In this document: positions 38,991 through 47,765 of the stretch, piece after piece
How the letters are laid out: every line of letters begins with the position of its first letter
How positions within the stretch are numbered: position 1 is the first letter of the stretch
From: DASUAS01 sp963720765
Lineage (GTDB): Bacteria; Actinomycetota; Acidimicrobiia; IMCC26256; DASPTH01
Assembly (NCBI GenBank): GCA_963720765.1
Contig: CAVRGS010000013.1
Coordinates: 62,001 to 126,000 of the forward strand
DNA: 64,000 nucleotides
Reading direction: 5' to 3'
Notes under the pieces: generated by a model
Seen by the model: only the letters and a program-made list of their open reading frames with translations
What the model was told of the DNA's origin: nothing
Database searches by the model: none
Position numbers and translations under genes: made by a program

Positions 38991-39612
38991 CCGCGGCGGC
39001 GTGCGCGAGCCCGGAGCCCACGAGATCGAAGGCTTGGGCGGTCAGGTCGACGAGCGAGGCGGTGCCGTCGTCCTCGAGCCAGCGCAGGTAGGCGCTCTGC
39101 ACCGCGGCGAGGGTGACTCGCATCATCACGTCGGGCAGCGCATCGGTCTCGGCGACGCCGAGCCTGCGGGCGAGCTCCACCTCGATGTTGTGCGTGCTCT
39201 CGAGCGCGCCGTGCATGATCATCTTGGCCAGCAACGCGGGGGCTTCCTTGGTGAGGTGGGCCCAGATGGCTCCGTTGCGGCCGACCCGTTCCTCGCTCGC
39301 CGATTGGTCGAGCACCGCGTTGCGCAGCGCCTGCCAGGCGTCGAGGTGTTCGTCCTGACCCAGGAGCGAGTCGTGGATCACGTCGATCCGACGACCGGCC
39401 TCCGCGACGAGCAGGTGGTCCTTGCTGGCGAAGTAGCGGAAGAAGGTGCGCTCCGAGATGCCGGCCTCGCGCGCGATGTCCTCGACGGTGACGGCCGCGT
39501 AACCCCGCTCGGCGAACAGCGACATCGCGGCCTGCTGGATCTCGCGCGCGTTGCGCTCGCGTCGTTGCTCGCGCAGGTCGACGCCGGAGCTCGTGTCGTC
39601 CTCGGTCGTCAT
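38977..39612 (-). CDS. TetR/AcrR-family regulator
   Basis: A 211-residue TetR regulator. The HTH is VTVEDIAREAGISERTFFRY (about residues 40-60). The C-terminal domain is divergent. ATG 39612 was chosen over a GTG-type extension because TATCCT lies 8 bases upstream. A 42-base inverted repeat at 39644 lies just before it and could be its operator. Confidence 0.88.
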   Translation of the reverse strand: MTTEDDTSSGVDLREQRRERNAREIQQAAMSLFAERGYAAVTVEDIAREAGISERTFFRYFASKDHLLVAEAGRRIDVIHDSLLGQDEHLDAWQALRNAVLDQSASEERVGRNGAIWAHLTKEAPALLAKMIMHGALESTHNIEVELARRLGVAETDALPDVMMRVTLAAVQSAYLRWLEDDGTASLVDLTAQAFDLVGSGLAHAAAVRSP

Positions 39613-39643
39613 CCGCACCCAGGATACGGGCCCACCCCCGAAC

Positions 39644-39685
39644 ATCTCGGAGTTGACCGTCGTAGACGACCGTCAACTCCGAGAT
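39644..39685. repeat. 42-base near-perfect inverted repeat
   Basis: Two 20-base arms (ATCTCGGAGTTGAC...GTCGT and its reverse complement) around AG, with one mismatched pair. It lies in the 78 bases between the SDR stop (39691) and the TetR start (39612). It could be the SDR terminator hairpin, an operator for the TetR, or both. No U-tract is present. Confidence 0.6.
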
Positions 39686-39690
39686 GCTCG

Positions 39691-40533
39691 TCATCGGGGC
39701 GGCGGGAACCTCGCGTCACGCCACTCGAAGCCCTGGCGGATGTCGGCGAGGCGCGCCTCGACCAGGCCGTCGAGGTCGCGCGTGGGGAACACGAAGAACT
39801 GGTCGTCGACGATCGCCTGGTACACGACGTCGGCAACCTGGGAGGGCGGCGCACCGCTGGCGATCATCTCGCGGTACCCCTTCGACGTGGGGTTGTCGTC
39901 CGCGGGATCGTCCATGCCGGCGGGTCGGTTGCGCTCGCTCTCGAAGATGCGGGTGTTGATCAGGCCCGGACACAGCACCGACACCCCCACCCCGGTGCCG
40001 GCGAACTCACCCCGCATCGCGGCCGCGAGCCCGACGACGGCGTGCTTCGACACCCCGTACGGCGGGAGGGTCGGAGTGTCGGTCACGCCCGCGATGCTGG
40101 CGGTGCAGACCACGTGACCGGCGCCCTGTTCCACCAGGACGGGTCCGAACACGAGCGCGCCGTGCACGACACCGCGCACGTTGACGTCGAACACCCACTC
40201 CCACACCTCGGGCGGGGTGTCGAACATCGGACCGACGGGCGCGACGCCCGCGTTGAGGCACACCACGTGCACGGCACCGAACCGTTCGAGCGTGGCGTCG
40301 CGCAGGCTTCGGGTGGCGTCGAGCGAACGCACGTCGTGGGTCACCCCCAGGACGCGACCAGCGCCACCGAGCGTGTCGACCGCGGCGGCGATCGCCTCCT
40401 CCTCGACGTCGGCGACGACGACCTTCATGCCGGCGGCGAGGAACCGTGCGGCCAGCGCCCGCCCGATCCCGCCCGCGCCTCCGGTGACCACGGCGACCTT
40501 GTCGGTCGGATCCTCGAACCACGTGCTCATCAT
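39691..40533 (-). CDS. short-chain dehydrogenase/reductase
   Basis: A 280-residue SDR with VTGGAGGIGRALAARF, LNAGVAPVGP (usual NNAG altered to LNAG), TASIAG and YGVSKHAVVG. ATG 40533 is followed by a second ATG; a TTG at 40539 is also open. Divergent from the acyl-CoA synthetase at 40614. Confidence 0.87.
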   Translation of the reverse strand: MMSTWFEDPTDKVAVVTGGAGGIGRALAARFLAAGMKVVVADVEEEAIAAAVDTLGGAGRVLGVTHDVRSLDATRSLRDATLERFGAVHVVCLNAGVAPVGPMFDTPPEVWEWVFDVNVRGVVHGALVFGPVLVEQGAGHVVCTASIAGVTDTPTLPPYGVSKHAVVGLAAAMRGEFAGTGVGVSVLCPGLINTRIFESERNRPAGMDDPADDNPTSKGYREMIASGAPPSQVADVVYQAIVDDQFFVFPTRDLDGLVEARLADIRQGFEWRDARFPPPR

Positions 40534-40613
40534 GGGCAACTCACTATCACGCAGCCGCCGACGGGTGCGTAGGGTTCGGGCGCGTGCCGTTCGTGTGACG
40601 GAGGGGGAGTGGC

Positions 40614-42149
40614 ATGAGGGTTCCGCTGACGATCGCTGACCACCTGGAGCGCGCGGAGGTCGCCTACGGGCGCCGCACGGTCCTGATCGACGAGCCGGAC
40701 CAACCCGCGGCGGCGTGGGGAGGGATCACCGCGTCGGAGATGGCGGTGCGGGCGCGGGCGCAGGCCGCCGCGCTCGACCGTCTCGGCGTCGCGCACGGCG
40801 AGCGGGTGGCGATCGTGAGCCAGAACTCGGCGCGGCTGCTCACCGCGTTCTGGGGTGTCAGCGCGCACGGGCGGGTGCTCGTGCCGATCAACTTCCGCCT
40901 CAGCGCCGACGAGATCCGGTTCATCGTCCGGCACTGTGGCGCGTCCATGCTGCTCGTCGATCCCGAGCTCGACGACCTCCTCGCCGATGTCGACGCACCG
41001 CACCGCTACGTCCTCGGTGCCGACAGCGACGAAGTGCTCTACGACCACGGCACCGAGCCGGCGCCGTGGCAGCCCGACGAGGACGCGACCGCGACGATCA
41101 ATTACACGAGCGGCACGACCGCGCGTCCGAAGGGTGTGCAGCTCACGCACCGCAACCTCTGGGTGAACTCGGTGACGTTCGCGATGCACATGGGCGTCAG
41201 CGATCGCGACGTGTACCTGCACACGCTGCCGATGTTCCACTGCAACGGGTGGGGGATGACCTACGGCGTCACCGCGATGGGCGCGCAGCACGTGGTCCTG
41301 CGGAAGGTCGACGGCGCCGAGATCCTGCGACGCGTCGAGCGTCACGGCGTCACCCTGATGTGTGGCGCGCCCGCGGTCGTGAACGCGGTGCTCGACGCAG
41401 CCGCGTCATGGGACGGTGGGATCCCGGGGCGTGACACCGTGCGGATCGTCGTGGCGGGCGCGCCACCGCCGACGCGCACCATCGAACGCGTCGAGAGCGA
41501 GCTCGGATGGCAGTTCAACCAGCTCTACGGGCTCACCGAGACATCTCCCTTCCTCACCATCAACCGACCTCGGGCCGAGTACGACGACCTGTCGCCGTCG
41601 GAGCGGGCGCGCCAGCTCGGACGCGCCGGTGCACCCGGTCTCGGGGTCCGGCTGCGCATCGACGAGCACGGCGAGGTGCTGGCGCGCAGCAACGTGGTGC
41701 TGGAGGGGTACTGGGAGCAGCCGGGAGCCACCGCCGAGGCACTCGCCGGCGGTTGGTTCCACACCGGCGACGGCGGCGTGATCGACGACGACGGCTACCT
41801 CACCATCTCCGACCGCAAGAAGGACGTGATCATCAGCGGCGGTGAGAACATCTCGTCGATCGAGGTCGAGGACGCACTGTGCTCTCACCCGGTCGTCGCC
41901 GAGGCCGCCGTCATCGGGGTGCCCGACGAGAAGTGGGGCGAGACGGTGAAGGCGCTGGTGGTGCTCGTGCCCGGCGGGGCGGTCTCCGACCGTGAGCTCA
42001 TCGAGCACTGCCGCGCCCACCTGGCGCACTACAAGTGCCCCACCAGCGTCGAGCTGCGGGACGAGCTCACCCGCACGGCCACCGGCAAGCTGCAGAAGTT
42101 CAAGTTGCGTGCGCCGTACTGGGAAGGTCGCGAGCGCCAGATCAACTGA
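40614..42149 (+). CDS. acyl-CoA synthetase (AMP-forming)
   Basis: A 511-residue ANL-superfamily ligase. The P-loop is INYTSGTTARPKGVQLTH, then LPMFHCNGWG, LYGLTETSPF, GWFHTGDGGVIDDDGYLTIS and DRKKDVIISGGENISSIE. The catalytic Lys is present in RTATGKLQKFKLR, unlike the ligase at 6956. It resembles medium-chain or aromatic acyl-CoA synthetases. GGGGGAGT precedes ATG 40614. It is followed by an aldehyde dehydrogenase, so oxidation of an aldehyde and CoA activation of the acid may be linked. Confidence 0.9.
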   Translation: MRVPLTIADHLERAEVAYGRRTVLIDEPDQPAAAWGGITASEMAVRARAQAAALDRLGVAHGERVAIVSQNSARLLTAFWGVSAHGRVLVPINFRLSADEIRFIVRHCGASMLLVDPELDDLLADVDAPHRYVLGADSDEVLYDHGTEPAPWQPDEDATATINYTSGTTARPKGVQLTHRNLWVNSVTFAMHMGVSDRDVYLHTLPMFHCNGWGMTYGVTAMGAQHVVLRKVDGAEILRRVERHGVTLMCGAPAVVNAVLDAAASWDGGIPGRDTVRIVVAGAPPPTRTIERVESELGWQFNQLYGLTETSPFLTINRPRAEYDDLSPSERARQLGRAGAPGLGVRLRIDEHGEVLARSNVVLEGYWEQPGATAEALAGGWFHTGDGGVIDDDGYLTISDRKKDVIISGGENISSIEVEDALCSHPVVAEAAVIGVPDEKWGETVKALVVLVPGGAVSDRELIEHCRAHLAHYKCPTSVELRDELTRTATGKLQKFKLRAPYWEGRERQIN

Positions 42150-42185
42150 CGTCGCGGCGTCGGCGTCGCGGCGTCGCGGCGTGGT
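42150..42185. repeat. short GTCGCGGC-type direct repeats
   Basis: CGTCGCGG recurs three times in about 30 bases just after the synthetase stop, interrupted by GCGTCG. Probably slippage in GC-rich intergenic DNA. Confidence 0.5.
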
Positions 42186-42248
42186 GGCGTGGCCGGCGTC
42201 GGCGGTAGCGTTCGTCTCGGTCGTGAGGACGCGCGGAGGAGCACCGGC

Positions 42249-43660
42249 ATGACGACGTACGACAGGTTCTACATCGACGGGGCGTGGGTCGCGCCCGCCG
42301 GCCGCGACACGCTCGACGTGATCGATTCGGCCACCGAGGAGGTCTTCGCGACCATCCCCGCCGGCACGCCCGACGACATCGACCGTGCGGTCGCGGCGGC
42401 GAAGGCCGCGTTCCCGGCGTGGTCGGAGACGTCGGCCCCCGAGCGCGGCAAGCTCCTCCTGCGCGTCGCGGAAGAGCTCGAGGCACGTCGCGACGAGATC
42501 GCCGACGTGATGACCCACGAGGTCGGCATGCCGAAGCCGCTCTCGGCCGCGATCCAGGTGGGCACCGGCATCTCCGCGTTCCGCAACGCGTCGGAGCTCG
42601 CGTCGACCTTCGCGTTCGAGGACGACTCCGAGGGCTTGATCGTCAAGGAACCGATCGGCGTGGTCGGCTGCATCACGCCGTGGAACTACCCGCTCAACCA
42701 GATCGGGGCCAAGGTCGCGTACACGTTGGCCGCAGGCTGCACGGTCGTGCTCAAGCCGTCAGAGGTCGCGCCGGTCAACGCGTTCATCCTCGCCGAGATC
42801 ATCGACGACCTCGGGTTCCCGCCGGGTGTGTTCAACCTGGTCACCGGGCTCGGTCCGGTGGTCGGGGAAGCGCTCGCCGCGCATCCCGACGTCGACATGG
42901 TGTCGTTCACGGGATCGACCGCGCGGGTCGACGTGTCTCGGAGCTGGCCGCGCCGACGATCAAGCGCGTCGCGTTGGAGCTGGGCGGCAAGTCGCCCAAC
43001 GTGCTGCTCGACGACGCCGACTTCGACAAGATGGTGCCCGCCGGTGTCGGAGCGGCGTACGCGAACTCCGGACAGACGTGCAGCGCCCTCACCCGCATGA
43101 TCGTCCCGCGGTCGCGCCTCGCCGAAGTCGAGGAGCTGGCGAAGCAGGCGGCCGAGGCGTACGTGGTCGGTGACCCGTTTGCCGACGGCACCACGCTCGG
43201 TCCGCTGGTGTCAGGGGTCCAGCAGGAGCGAGTGCGTGGCTACATCCAGAAGGGTCTCGACGAGGGTGCCACCTTGGTCACGGGCGGCGTCGGTGCACCC
43301 GAGGGACTCGAGCAGGGCTTCTTCGTGCAGCCGACGATCTTCTCGAACGTCACCACCGACATGACCATCGCGCAGGAGGAGATCTTCGGCCCGGTCCTCG
43401 TGCTCATCCCGTACGACACCGACGACGAAGCGGTCGAGATCGCCAACGACACCGTGTACGGCCTCGCCGGCGCGGTGTCGGGGAGCGACGAGCGAGCCAA
43501 GGCCGTGGCGCGCAAGATCCGCGCCGGTCAGGTGCGCGTGAACGCGGGTGGCTACTTCCCTGCCGCGCCCTTCGGTGGCTACAAGCAGTCGGGTCTGGGG
43601 CGTGAGCACGGCGCCCACGGTCTCGAGGAGTTCCTCGAGGTCAAGGCGCTCTTCGTCTGA
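42249..43660 (+). CDS. aldehyde dehydrogenase (one frame break)
   Basis: An NAD(P)-dependent aldehyde dehydrogenase of about 470 residues. GCITPWNYPLNQIGAK marks the cofactor domain, ALELGGKSPNVLLDDADFD holds the general-base Glu, and YANSGQTCSALTR holds the catalytic Cys. One base is missing near 42927; restored, the junction would read FTGSTAAGRRVSELAAPTIK. Everything downstream is intact to KALFV. ATG 42249. Confidence 0.85.
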
Positions 43661-43710
43661 GCTGTCTGACCGACTGACGGCCGTACGCCGACCAACGGGG
43701 GGAACCACAG

Positions 43711-44253
43711 GTGCAGGAACACCGCTACTCGTTCGAGATCGACGCGTCACCCGAAGAGATCTGGAGCGTCATGCACACGCGTCCGGATCATCCGGAGGGC
43801 TTCGTCGGCATGGGTGAGTACGGGCCCTTCGTGCGCAAGATCGAGCACGGCCCGGTGACCATCGAGATCCTGCACGAGGGCGACGAGCACGGCGACGGGC
43901 TCGTGCGCCACTGCTTCTTCCGTGTGCCCAAGTACCTGATGAGCGGCGGGATGGCGCAGTCGTGGGAGCACGTCACCGAGGTCGTGCCCAACGTGTCCGC
44001 CAAGTACTACGCGATCGGCAAGCCCTTGTGGTCACGCGCCGAAGGGGAGCACCGACTCGAGCGGCTGCCCGACGGCCGCACGCTGGTGCACTTCATGGAG
44101 CGCTACCACGTGTTCAACCCGATCATGCGCCTGTTGCTCGAGCAGAAGGTCCACCACTTCATCTCGAAGGACAACGACAAGCTGGTGAAGGCGGGGATCG
44201 AACGCGGTCTCGCCGCCACGCGGGGGAGTGGCGTCAGCGCCAGCGCAACCTGA
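43711..44253 (+). CDS. SRPBCC-family protein
   Basis: A 180-residue START/Bet v1-like protein. The opening YSFEIDASPEEIWSVMHT is the family pattern. It probably binds a hydrophobic ligand or acts as a cyclase or lipid carrier; no catalytic residues can be named. GTG 43711. Converges with the universal stress protein, 3 bases apart. Confidence 0.75.
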   Translation: MQEHRYSFEIDASPEEIWSVMHTRPDHPEGFVGMGEYGPFVRKIEHGPVTIEILHEGDEHGDGLVRHCFFRVPKYLMSGGMAQSWEHVTEVVPNVSAKYYAIGKPLWSRAEGEHRLERLPDGRTLVHFMERYHVFNPIMRLLLEQKVHHFISKDNDKLVKAGIERGLAATRGSGVSASAT

Positions 44254-44256
44254 GCG

Positions 44257-44721
44257 TCACGCGGGACGGTCGACGTTCGGACTCGGCACCACGACGACCG
44301 GACAGGGACTGCGCTCCGCACAGCGCTGGCTCACGGATCCCAGCAGAAGCCCCGCGAAGCCGCCTCGTCCGCGAGTCCCGACGACGAGCAGATCGGCCCG
44401 TTCGGCGAGGTCGACGAGCACGTGCGCGGGTTCACCTTCCACCACGATCGGATTGATGCGCACCGCGTGCTCGGTCGGCAGCGTGGCGGCCTCGATCGCC
44501 TCGTGCAGCGTCCGCTTCGCGAGCTCCGCGGAACGCGCCACGATCAACGCTTCCGCGTCGGACCCGACGTCGATCCATGCCAACCCCGATGGGTAGGCGA
44601 GCACTGCGTCGATAACGTCGTCACCGATCGCTTGGATGGCGGCCCACTCGAGCGCTCGCTGCGAGTGCGGTGAGCCGTCGATCCCGACGACGATGCGGCG
44701 GGCCCCGGAACGATCGGTCAC
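44257..44721 (-). CDS. universal stress protein (UspA family)
   Basis: A 154-residue single-domain Usp. RIVVGIDGSPHSQRALEWA opens it and GTRGRGGFAGLLLGSVS is the ATP-binding G-2x-G-9x-G(S/T) motif near residues 119-135. It is the first gene of the dormancy-type island. A DosR-like box lies 53 bases upstream at 44774. Usps are classic members of the mycobacterial DosR regulon. The start is GTG 44721. Confidence 0.9.
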   Translation of the reverse strand: MTDRSGARRIVVGIDGSPHSQRALEWAAIQAIGDDVIDAVLAYPSGLAWIDVGSDAEALIVARSAELAKRTLHEAIEAATLPTEHAVRINPIVVEGEPAHVLVDLAERADLLVVGTRGRGGFAGLLLGSVSQRCAERSPCPVVVVPSPNVDRPA

Positions 44722-44773
44722 GGTGGTCTCCCTTCTTCGGCTCCGAGGATCGCCGAATGCACGCCGCCGCGGC

Positions 44774-44788
44774 AGGGCCGAAGGTCAC
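44774..44788 (-). promoter_or_regulatory. DosR-like box upstream of the Usp gene
   Basis: AGGGCCGAAGGTCAC matches the reverse complement of the DosR consensus GGGACTTNNGNCCCT at 10 of 12 fixed positions and lies 53 bases before the Usp start. The sites at 47593 and 49797 share almost the same sequence. Confidence 0.6.
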
Positions 44789-44816
44789 CTCGTCGGTGTC
44801 GTGTCCGCATGCGGTC

Positions 44817-44831
44817 GGGACTTCCGACCCT
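44817..44831 (+). promoter_or_regulatory. DosR box (full match)
   Basis: GGGACTTCCGACCCT matches GGGACTTNNGNCCCT at all 12 fixed positions. It lies 61 bases before the 84-residue gene at 44892 and 96 bases before the divergent Usp start, with a second, weaker box at 44774. Confidence 0.8.
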
Positions 44832-44891
44832 GGAAGGACGGCAGCCGGTGGAGCACGGTGGGATCGACCATCGAGCACCGAGGTGAACACC

Positions 44892-45146
44892 ATGCGTCCA
44901 GTCGTGCAGCCGGGCAGCGATGCCCCGACCGTCGAGGTGATCGCGTTCCGCCACGGGCGGGAGATCGCCCGTGAGCTCTACGACACCCCCGAAGCGGCGG
45001 CAGATGCAGTCGACCGCTGGTGCGAGACGACGGGCGTGATGTGTCAGGTCGACGACCTCTCGGTGCAGCACCAGCCGACCGACGTGCGCGACCCGTCGCC
45101 CGACGACGCGTGGGACGACGGGGACGAACGCCGGGACGACGACTGA
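44892..45146 (+). CDS. small acidic protein in the DosR-like island
   Basis: 84 residues: a predicted alpha/beta core (VEVIAFRHGREIARELYD, AAADAVDRWCETTGVMCQVD) and a disordered Asp-rich tail ending DDGDERRDDD. No family is recognised. It lies directly downstream of a perfect DosR-type box and converges with a PNPOx-fold gene, which argues for a role in hypoxic or stationary survival. ATG 44892. Confidence 0.7.
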   Translation: MRPVVQPGSDAPTVEVIAFRHGREIARELYDTPEAAADAVDRWCETTGVMCQVDDLSVQHQPTDVRDPSPDDAWDDGDERRDDD

Positions 45147-45155
45147 CGGTGCTCC

Positions 45156-45617
45156 TCACGACGGCGGAAGGGGTGGGAGCGCGGACTCGTCGGGAACGAG
45201 GCGCCGCCCGGTGATCGTCCGGACCCCGAGGCGGAGGTAGCTCGTGCGCGGGCCCTGCGCCCACGGAGTGACGCGCAGCGTCTCGAGGCGCCGCAACTCG
45301 GCCGGGTCCTCGACGTGTGCGACGGGCCCGTTCACGAGCACGCTCCATCCTTGGTGGTCGGTCTCGTCGAAGTCGTCGACCTCGAAGCCGACCTGACCCG
45401 AGTACCGCGACGCGAGGACGCTCGACGACGCCTCGGTCCGGAACACGATGTCGTCGTCGTCGACGACGTAGTTCACCGGAAGTGCGACCGGGCCACGGGC
45501 GTCGACGAACACCACGCGTCCGACCGGACGCGTGCGCAGCAGCCGCCGGCACTCGTCAGGATCGAGGACGACGAGTTGGTGGAGCGGGGGGCCACCCGGC
45601 GCGTGGGCGTCGTTCAC
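45156..45617 (-). CDS. PNPOx-fold flavin/haem-binding protein
   Basis: A 153-residue split-barrel protein. LDPDECRRLLRTRPVGRVVF and PVALPVNYVVDDDDIVFRTE are typical of the pyridoxamine-phosphate-oxidase-like group found in actinobacterial stress regulons; LVNGPVAHVEDPAEL follows. It probably binds FMN, F420 or haem. GTG 45617 overlaps the Usp stop at 45614 by 4 bases, so it is expressed with that gene. It is paralogous to the protein at 49301. Confidence 0.82.
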   Translation of the reverse strand: MNDAHAPGGPPLHQLVVLDPDECRRLLRTRPVGRVVFVDARGPVALPVNYVVDDDDIVFRTEASSSVLASRYSGQVGFEVDDFDETDHQGWSVLVNGPVAHVEDPAELRRLETLRVTPWAQGPRTSYLRLGVRTITGRRLVPDESALPPLPPS

Positions 45618-46396
45618 CGCTGGAGCCTGACGACGAAGACCGGACAGGGGCTGTGGTGCACGACATCCATGGCCACACTCCCCATGACGACACGACCGAA
45701 GCCGGTTCGTGCGTGCGTCGTGAGCGCCAACATGGTCGCGGGAAGTTCACGCGCGCACTCGGAGATCGCGGCAGATGGGAAGTCGTCGTGGAGATCGATC
45801 GTCGGCGTGCGGCGCCGTTCGCCGTGGAGCTGGGCGAGCGCAGCGTCGAACTGGCGGGTGGGTTCGACACTCGCGGGCACATCGAGCGGGTGGAAGACGC
45901 ACAGCAGCGAGAGGTCCATGTGGAGCGCGTCACTCCACGTCTCGGCCGGCGCGAGGATCGCGTCGGACGCGCCGCCCACCCAACACGCGACGAGTCGCGC
46001 CGGATCGTGCCACCAGTCCCGTTCGCAGTTCGGCCCGACCAACAACACCGGACCGTCGACGTTGCGCACGACCTCGGTGGCGACGCTGCCCAACAACGGT
46101 GCTGCCACGCGACCGCGACCGTGCGTCGTCATGCAGACGACGGCGTCCGGGTGCCGCCGGACGCTGCGAGCGATCTCGCCCGCGGGATCACCCGTGGAGC
46201 ATTCTGCCTGCACCGCGCCGTCGGTGCGCGCGGCGAGCGCGTCGACGTACGGCCGCACCCGCTCGGCGTCGTCGACGTCGACCGCCAGGAGCACGACGTC
46301 ACAGGTGTCGAGCTTGTCGGCCACCACCAGCGCGCAGTCGAGCGCCCGCTCGGCGTCCTGCGAACCGTCGACCGGGACGATCAGCGTCTTGGGCAT
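45614..46396 (-). CDS. tandem-domain universal stress protein
   Basis: A 260-residue Usp with two domains. The first opens TLIVPVDGSQDAERALDCAL and has THGRGRVAAPLLGSVA; the second ends TTHARTGFGRVVMGSVAMDV. Both retain recognisable ATP-loop glycines, the second less regularly. GAGGAGG precedes ATG 46396. A DosR-like box lies 53 bases upstream, shared with the divergent response regulator. Confidence 0.9.
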   Translation of the reverse strand: MPKTLIVPVDGSQDAERALDCALVVADKLDTCDVVLLAVDVDDAERVRPYVDALAARTDGAVQAECSTGDPAGEIARSVRRHPDAVVCMTTHGRGRVAAPLLGSVATEVVRNVDGPVLLVGPNCERDWWHDPARLVACWVGGASDAILAPAETWSDALHMDLSLLCVFHPLDVPASVEPTRQFDAALAQLHGERRRTPTIDLHDDFPSAAISECARELPATMLALTTHARTGFGRVVMGSVAMDVVHHSPCPVFVVRLQR

Positions 46397-46448
46397 GGGA
46401 ACCTCCTCGTTCAGGGTTCCAGCGTCTCCCTCCGCGCGTCTCGGTGAT

Positions 46449-46463
46449 AGGGCCCGAAGGCCC
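46449..46463. promoter_or_regulatory. DosR-like box between Usp and response regulator
   Basis: AGGGCCCGAAGGCCC matches the reverse DosR consensus at 11 of 12 fixed positions. It is 53 bases from the Usp start and 64 bases from the response-regulator start, so it could serve both and give autoregulation. Confidence 0.65.
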
Positions 46464-46512
46464 CAATGCCGGGCGGGCGCTGCCGGGTCGGCCCGGTCGC
46501 GCATGGCTCCTC

Positions 46513-46518
46513 TACCCT
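46513..46518 (+). promoter_or_regulatory. -10 box of the response-regulator gene
   Basis: TACCCT lies 8 bases before GTG 46527 and 2 bases before GTG 46521. The spacing favours a leaderless start at 46527. Confidence 0.4.
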
Positions 46519-46526
46519 GCGTGATC

Positions 46527-47198
46527 GTGACGGGCACGGGTGTCATCCGGGTGTTCCTCCTCGACGATCACGAGGTCGTGCGCCGCGGCGTGCGAGAGCT
46601 GCTCGACGCCGAGGACGACATCGAGGTGGTCGGCGAGGCCGACACCGCGGAGTTGGCGCTCGCCCGGGTGCCGGCGGTCCGCCCCGACGTCGCGATCCTC
46701 GACGTCCGGTTGCCCGACGGTGACGGGATCGCGGTGTGCCGGGAGATCCGCTCCTCGTCCGAGGAGGTGGCCTGCCTGATGCTCACGTCGTTCTCCGACG
46801 ACGAGGCCCTCATGCAGGCGATCATGGCCGGCGCCGTCGGCTACCTGCTCAAGCAGATCCGGGGCAACGACATCGTCGACGCCGTGCGGCGGGTTGCGGC
46901 AGGCGCGTCGCTGCTCGATCCCGCGACGGTGGCGCGCGTCACCGAGCGCCTCCGCCGGCCGTCCGAGGAGGATGAGCGCCTGGCGCGGCTCACCAGCCAG
47001 GAGCGCAAGATCCTGGCGCTCATCGCCGACGGCCTCACGAATCGCCAGATTGCCAACGAGATGCACCTGGCGGAGAAGACGGTCAAGAACTACGTGTCGA
47101 ACCTGCTCACCAAGCTCGGCATGGAGCGGCGCACGCAGGCGGCGGTGTTCGCGACGCGTCTCGACCAACAGGCCCGTCCCCCCGCTCCCGGCGGCTGA
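46527..47198 (+). CDS. devR: DevR/DosR-like response regulator (NarL family)
   Basis: A 223-residue regulator with a receiver and a LuxR-type HTH. VIRVFLLDDHEVVRRGVREL opens the receiver, the phospho-acceptor is Asp59 in ILDVRLPDGDG, then LTSFSDDEALMQAIMAGAVG and LLKQIRG. The HTH region LTSQERKILALIADGLTNRQ followed by LAEKTVKNYVSNLLTKLGME and RRTQAAVFAT is strikingly like mycobacterial DevR. DosR-type boxes stand before most neighbouring units, supporting the assignment. The partner kinase is probably the one at 47766. GTG 46521 is an alternative start. Confidence 0.88.
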   Translation: MTGTGVIRVFLLDDHEVVRRGVRELLDAEDDIEVVGEADTAELALARVPAVRPDVAILDVRLPDGDGIAVCREIRSSSEEVACLMLTSFSDDEALMQAIMAGAVGYLLKQIRGNDIVDAVRRVAAGASLLDPATVARVTERLRRPSEEDERLARLTSQERKILALIADGLTNRQIANEMHLAEKTVKNYVSNLLTKLGMERRTQAAVFATRLDQQARPPAPGG

Positions 47199-47225
47199 CG
47201 TCGGCGCGACGCCGAGTGCCGCGAT

Positions 47226-47558
47226 TCAGAGGGCCGGATCGCCGGGCGGTGGCCCGACGCGGAACCACGGCGCGGCGTCGAACGTCAGCGGATCCGCGCC
47301 GGCTGGGAACACCTCGTCGGAGCGCACCCGGAACGACGGCTCGGTGGATGTTCCCTCGGGGTGCTCGGCGACGCGGTAGGCGAGCTCACCGCGGAATTGG
47401 TACCAGGGGCGCGTGGAAGCCCCGGAGGGATGACCCGCCGCGGGATACACCATCGAGCCGAGCACCTCGAAGGCCGCCACCCGCGCACTCCCACGTGGGT
47501 GCTCCTCGGTCGCGTACCAGCCCGTGTGCGGCACACCGATCGCGCGCATCTCGGCCAT
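47226..47558 (-). CDS. four-repeat (4 x 23 residues) small protein
   Basis: A 110-residue protein with no family I recognise. Residues 13-35, 36-58, 59-81 and 82-104 align without gaps as four 23-residue repeats of the form xx(Y/F)xxxx(H/D)Px(G/T)xxxx(P/A)x(F/Y)x(V/F); HP recurs in repeats 1-3 and DP in repeat 4. Examples are LAYRVAEHPEGTSTEPSFRV and MVYPAAGHPSGASTRPWYQF. There is no signal peptide, TM helix or Cys. A DosR-like box (11 of 12) lies 35 bases before ATG 47558, placing it in the island regulon. Confidence 0.75.
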   Translation of the reverse strand: MAEMRAIGVPHTGWYATEEHPRGSARVAAFEVLGSMVYPAAGHPSGASTRPWYQFRGELAYRVAEHPEGTSTEPSFRVRSDEVFPAGADPLTFDAAPWFRVGPPPGDPAL

Positions 47559-47592
47559 CGCTCCAGTAATGCTCGATGCGACCGCACGATGT

Positions 47593-47607
47593 AGGGCCGA
47601 AGGTCCC
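47593..47607 (-). promoter_or_regulatory. DosR-like box upstream of the repeat protein
   Basis: AGGGCCGAAGGTCCC matches the reverse DosR consensus at 11 of 12 fixed positions, 35 bases before ATG 47558. A weaker sequence, TGGACCTTCGCCCCG, lies at 47635. The stretch 47559-47765 holds no supportable gene. Confidence 0.65.
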
Positions 47608-47765
47608 CTGTGCGCCGGTGGCCCGGGGGCGCGGTGGACCTTCGCCCCGGTCGGACGGGTCCGATGGTGCGCATCCCGTGAGGTGGCTACGCAGCCGATG
47701 TGTGGGCACGAGCCGACCTCGTGGACCCGTTGCTCGACATCGAACCGATGCTCGCCGGCTGAGCG

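Noticed and set aside
42150..42185. CRISPR or minisatellite array
   Set aside because: Only three imperfect 8-base copies without spacers; likely GC-rich slippage.
47559..47765. Short plus-strand frames between the repeat protein and the kinase
   Set aside because: All are under 25 codons or lack a plausible start; the stretch is better explained as control DNA with DosR-like boxes.
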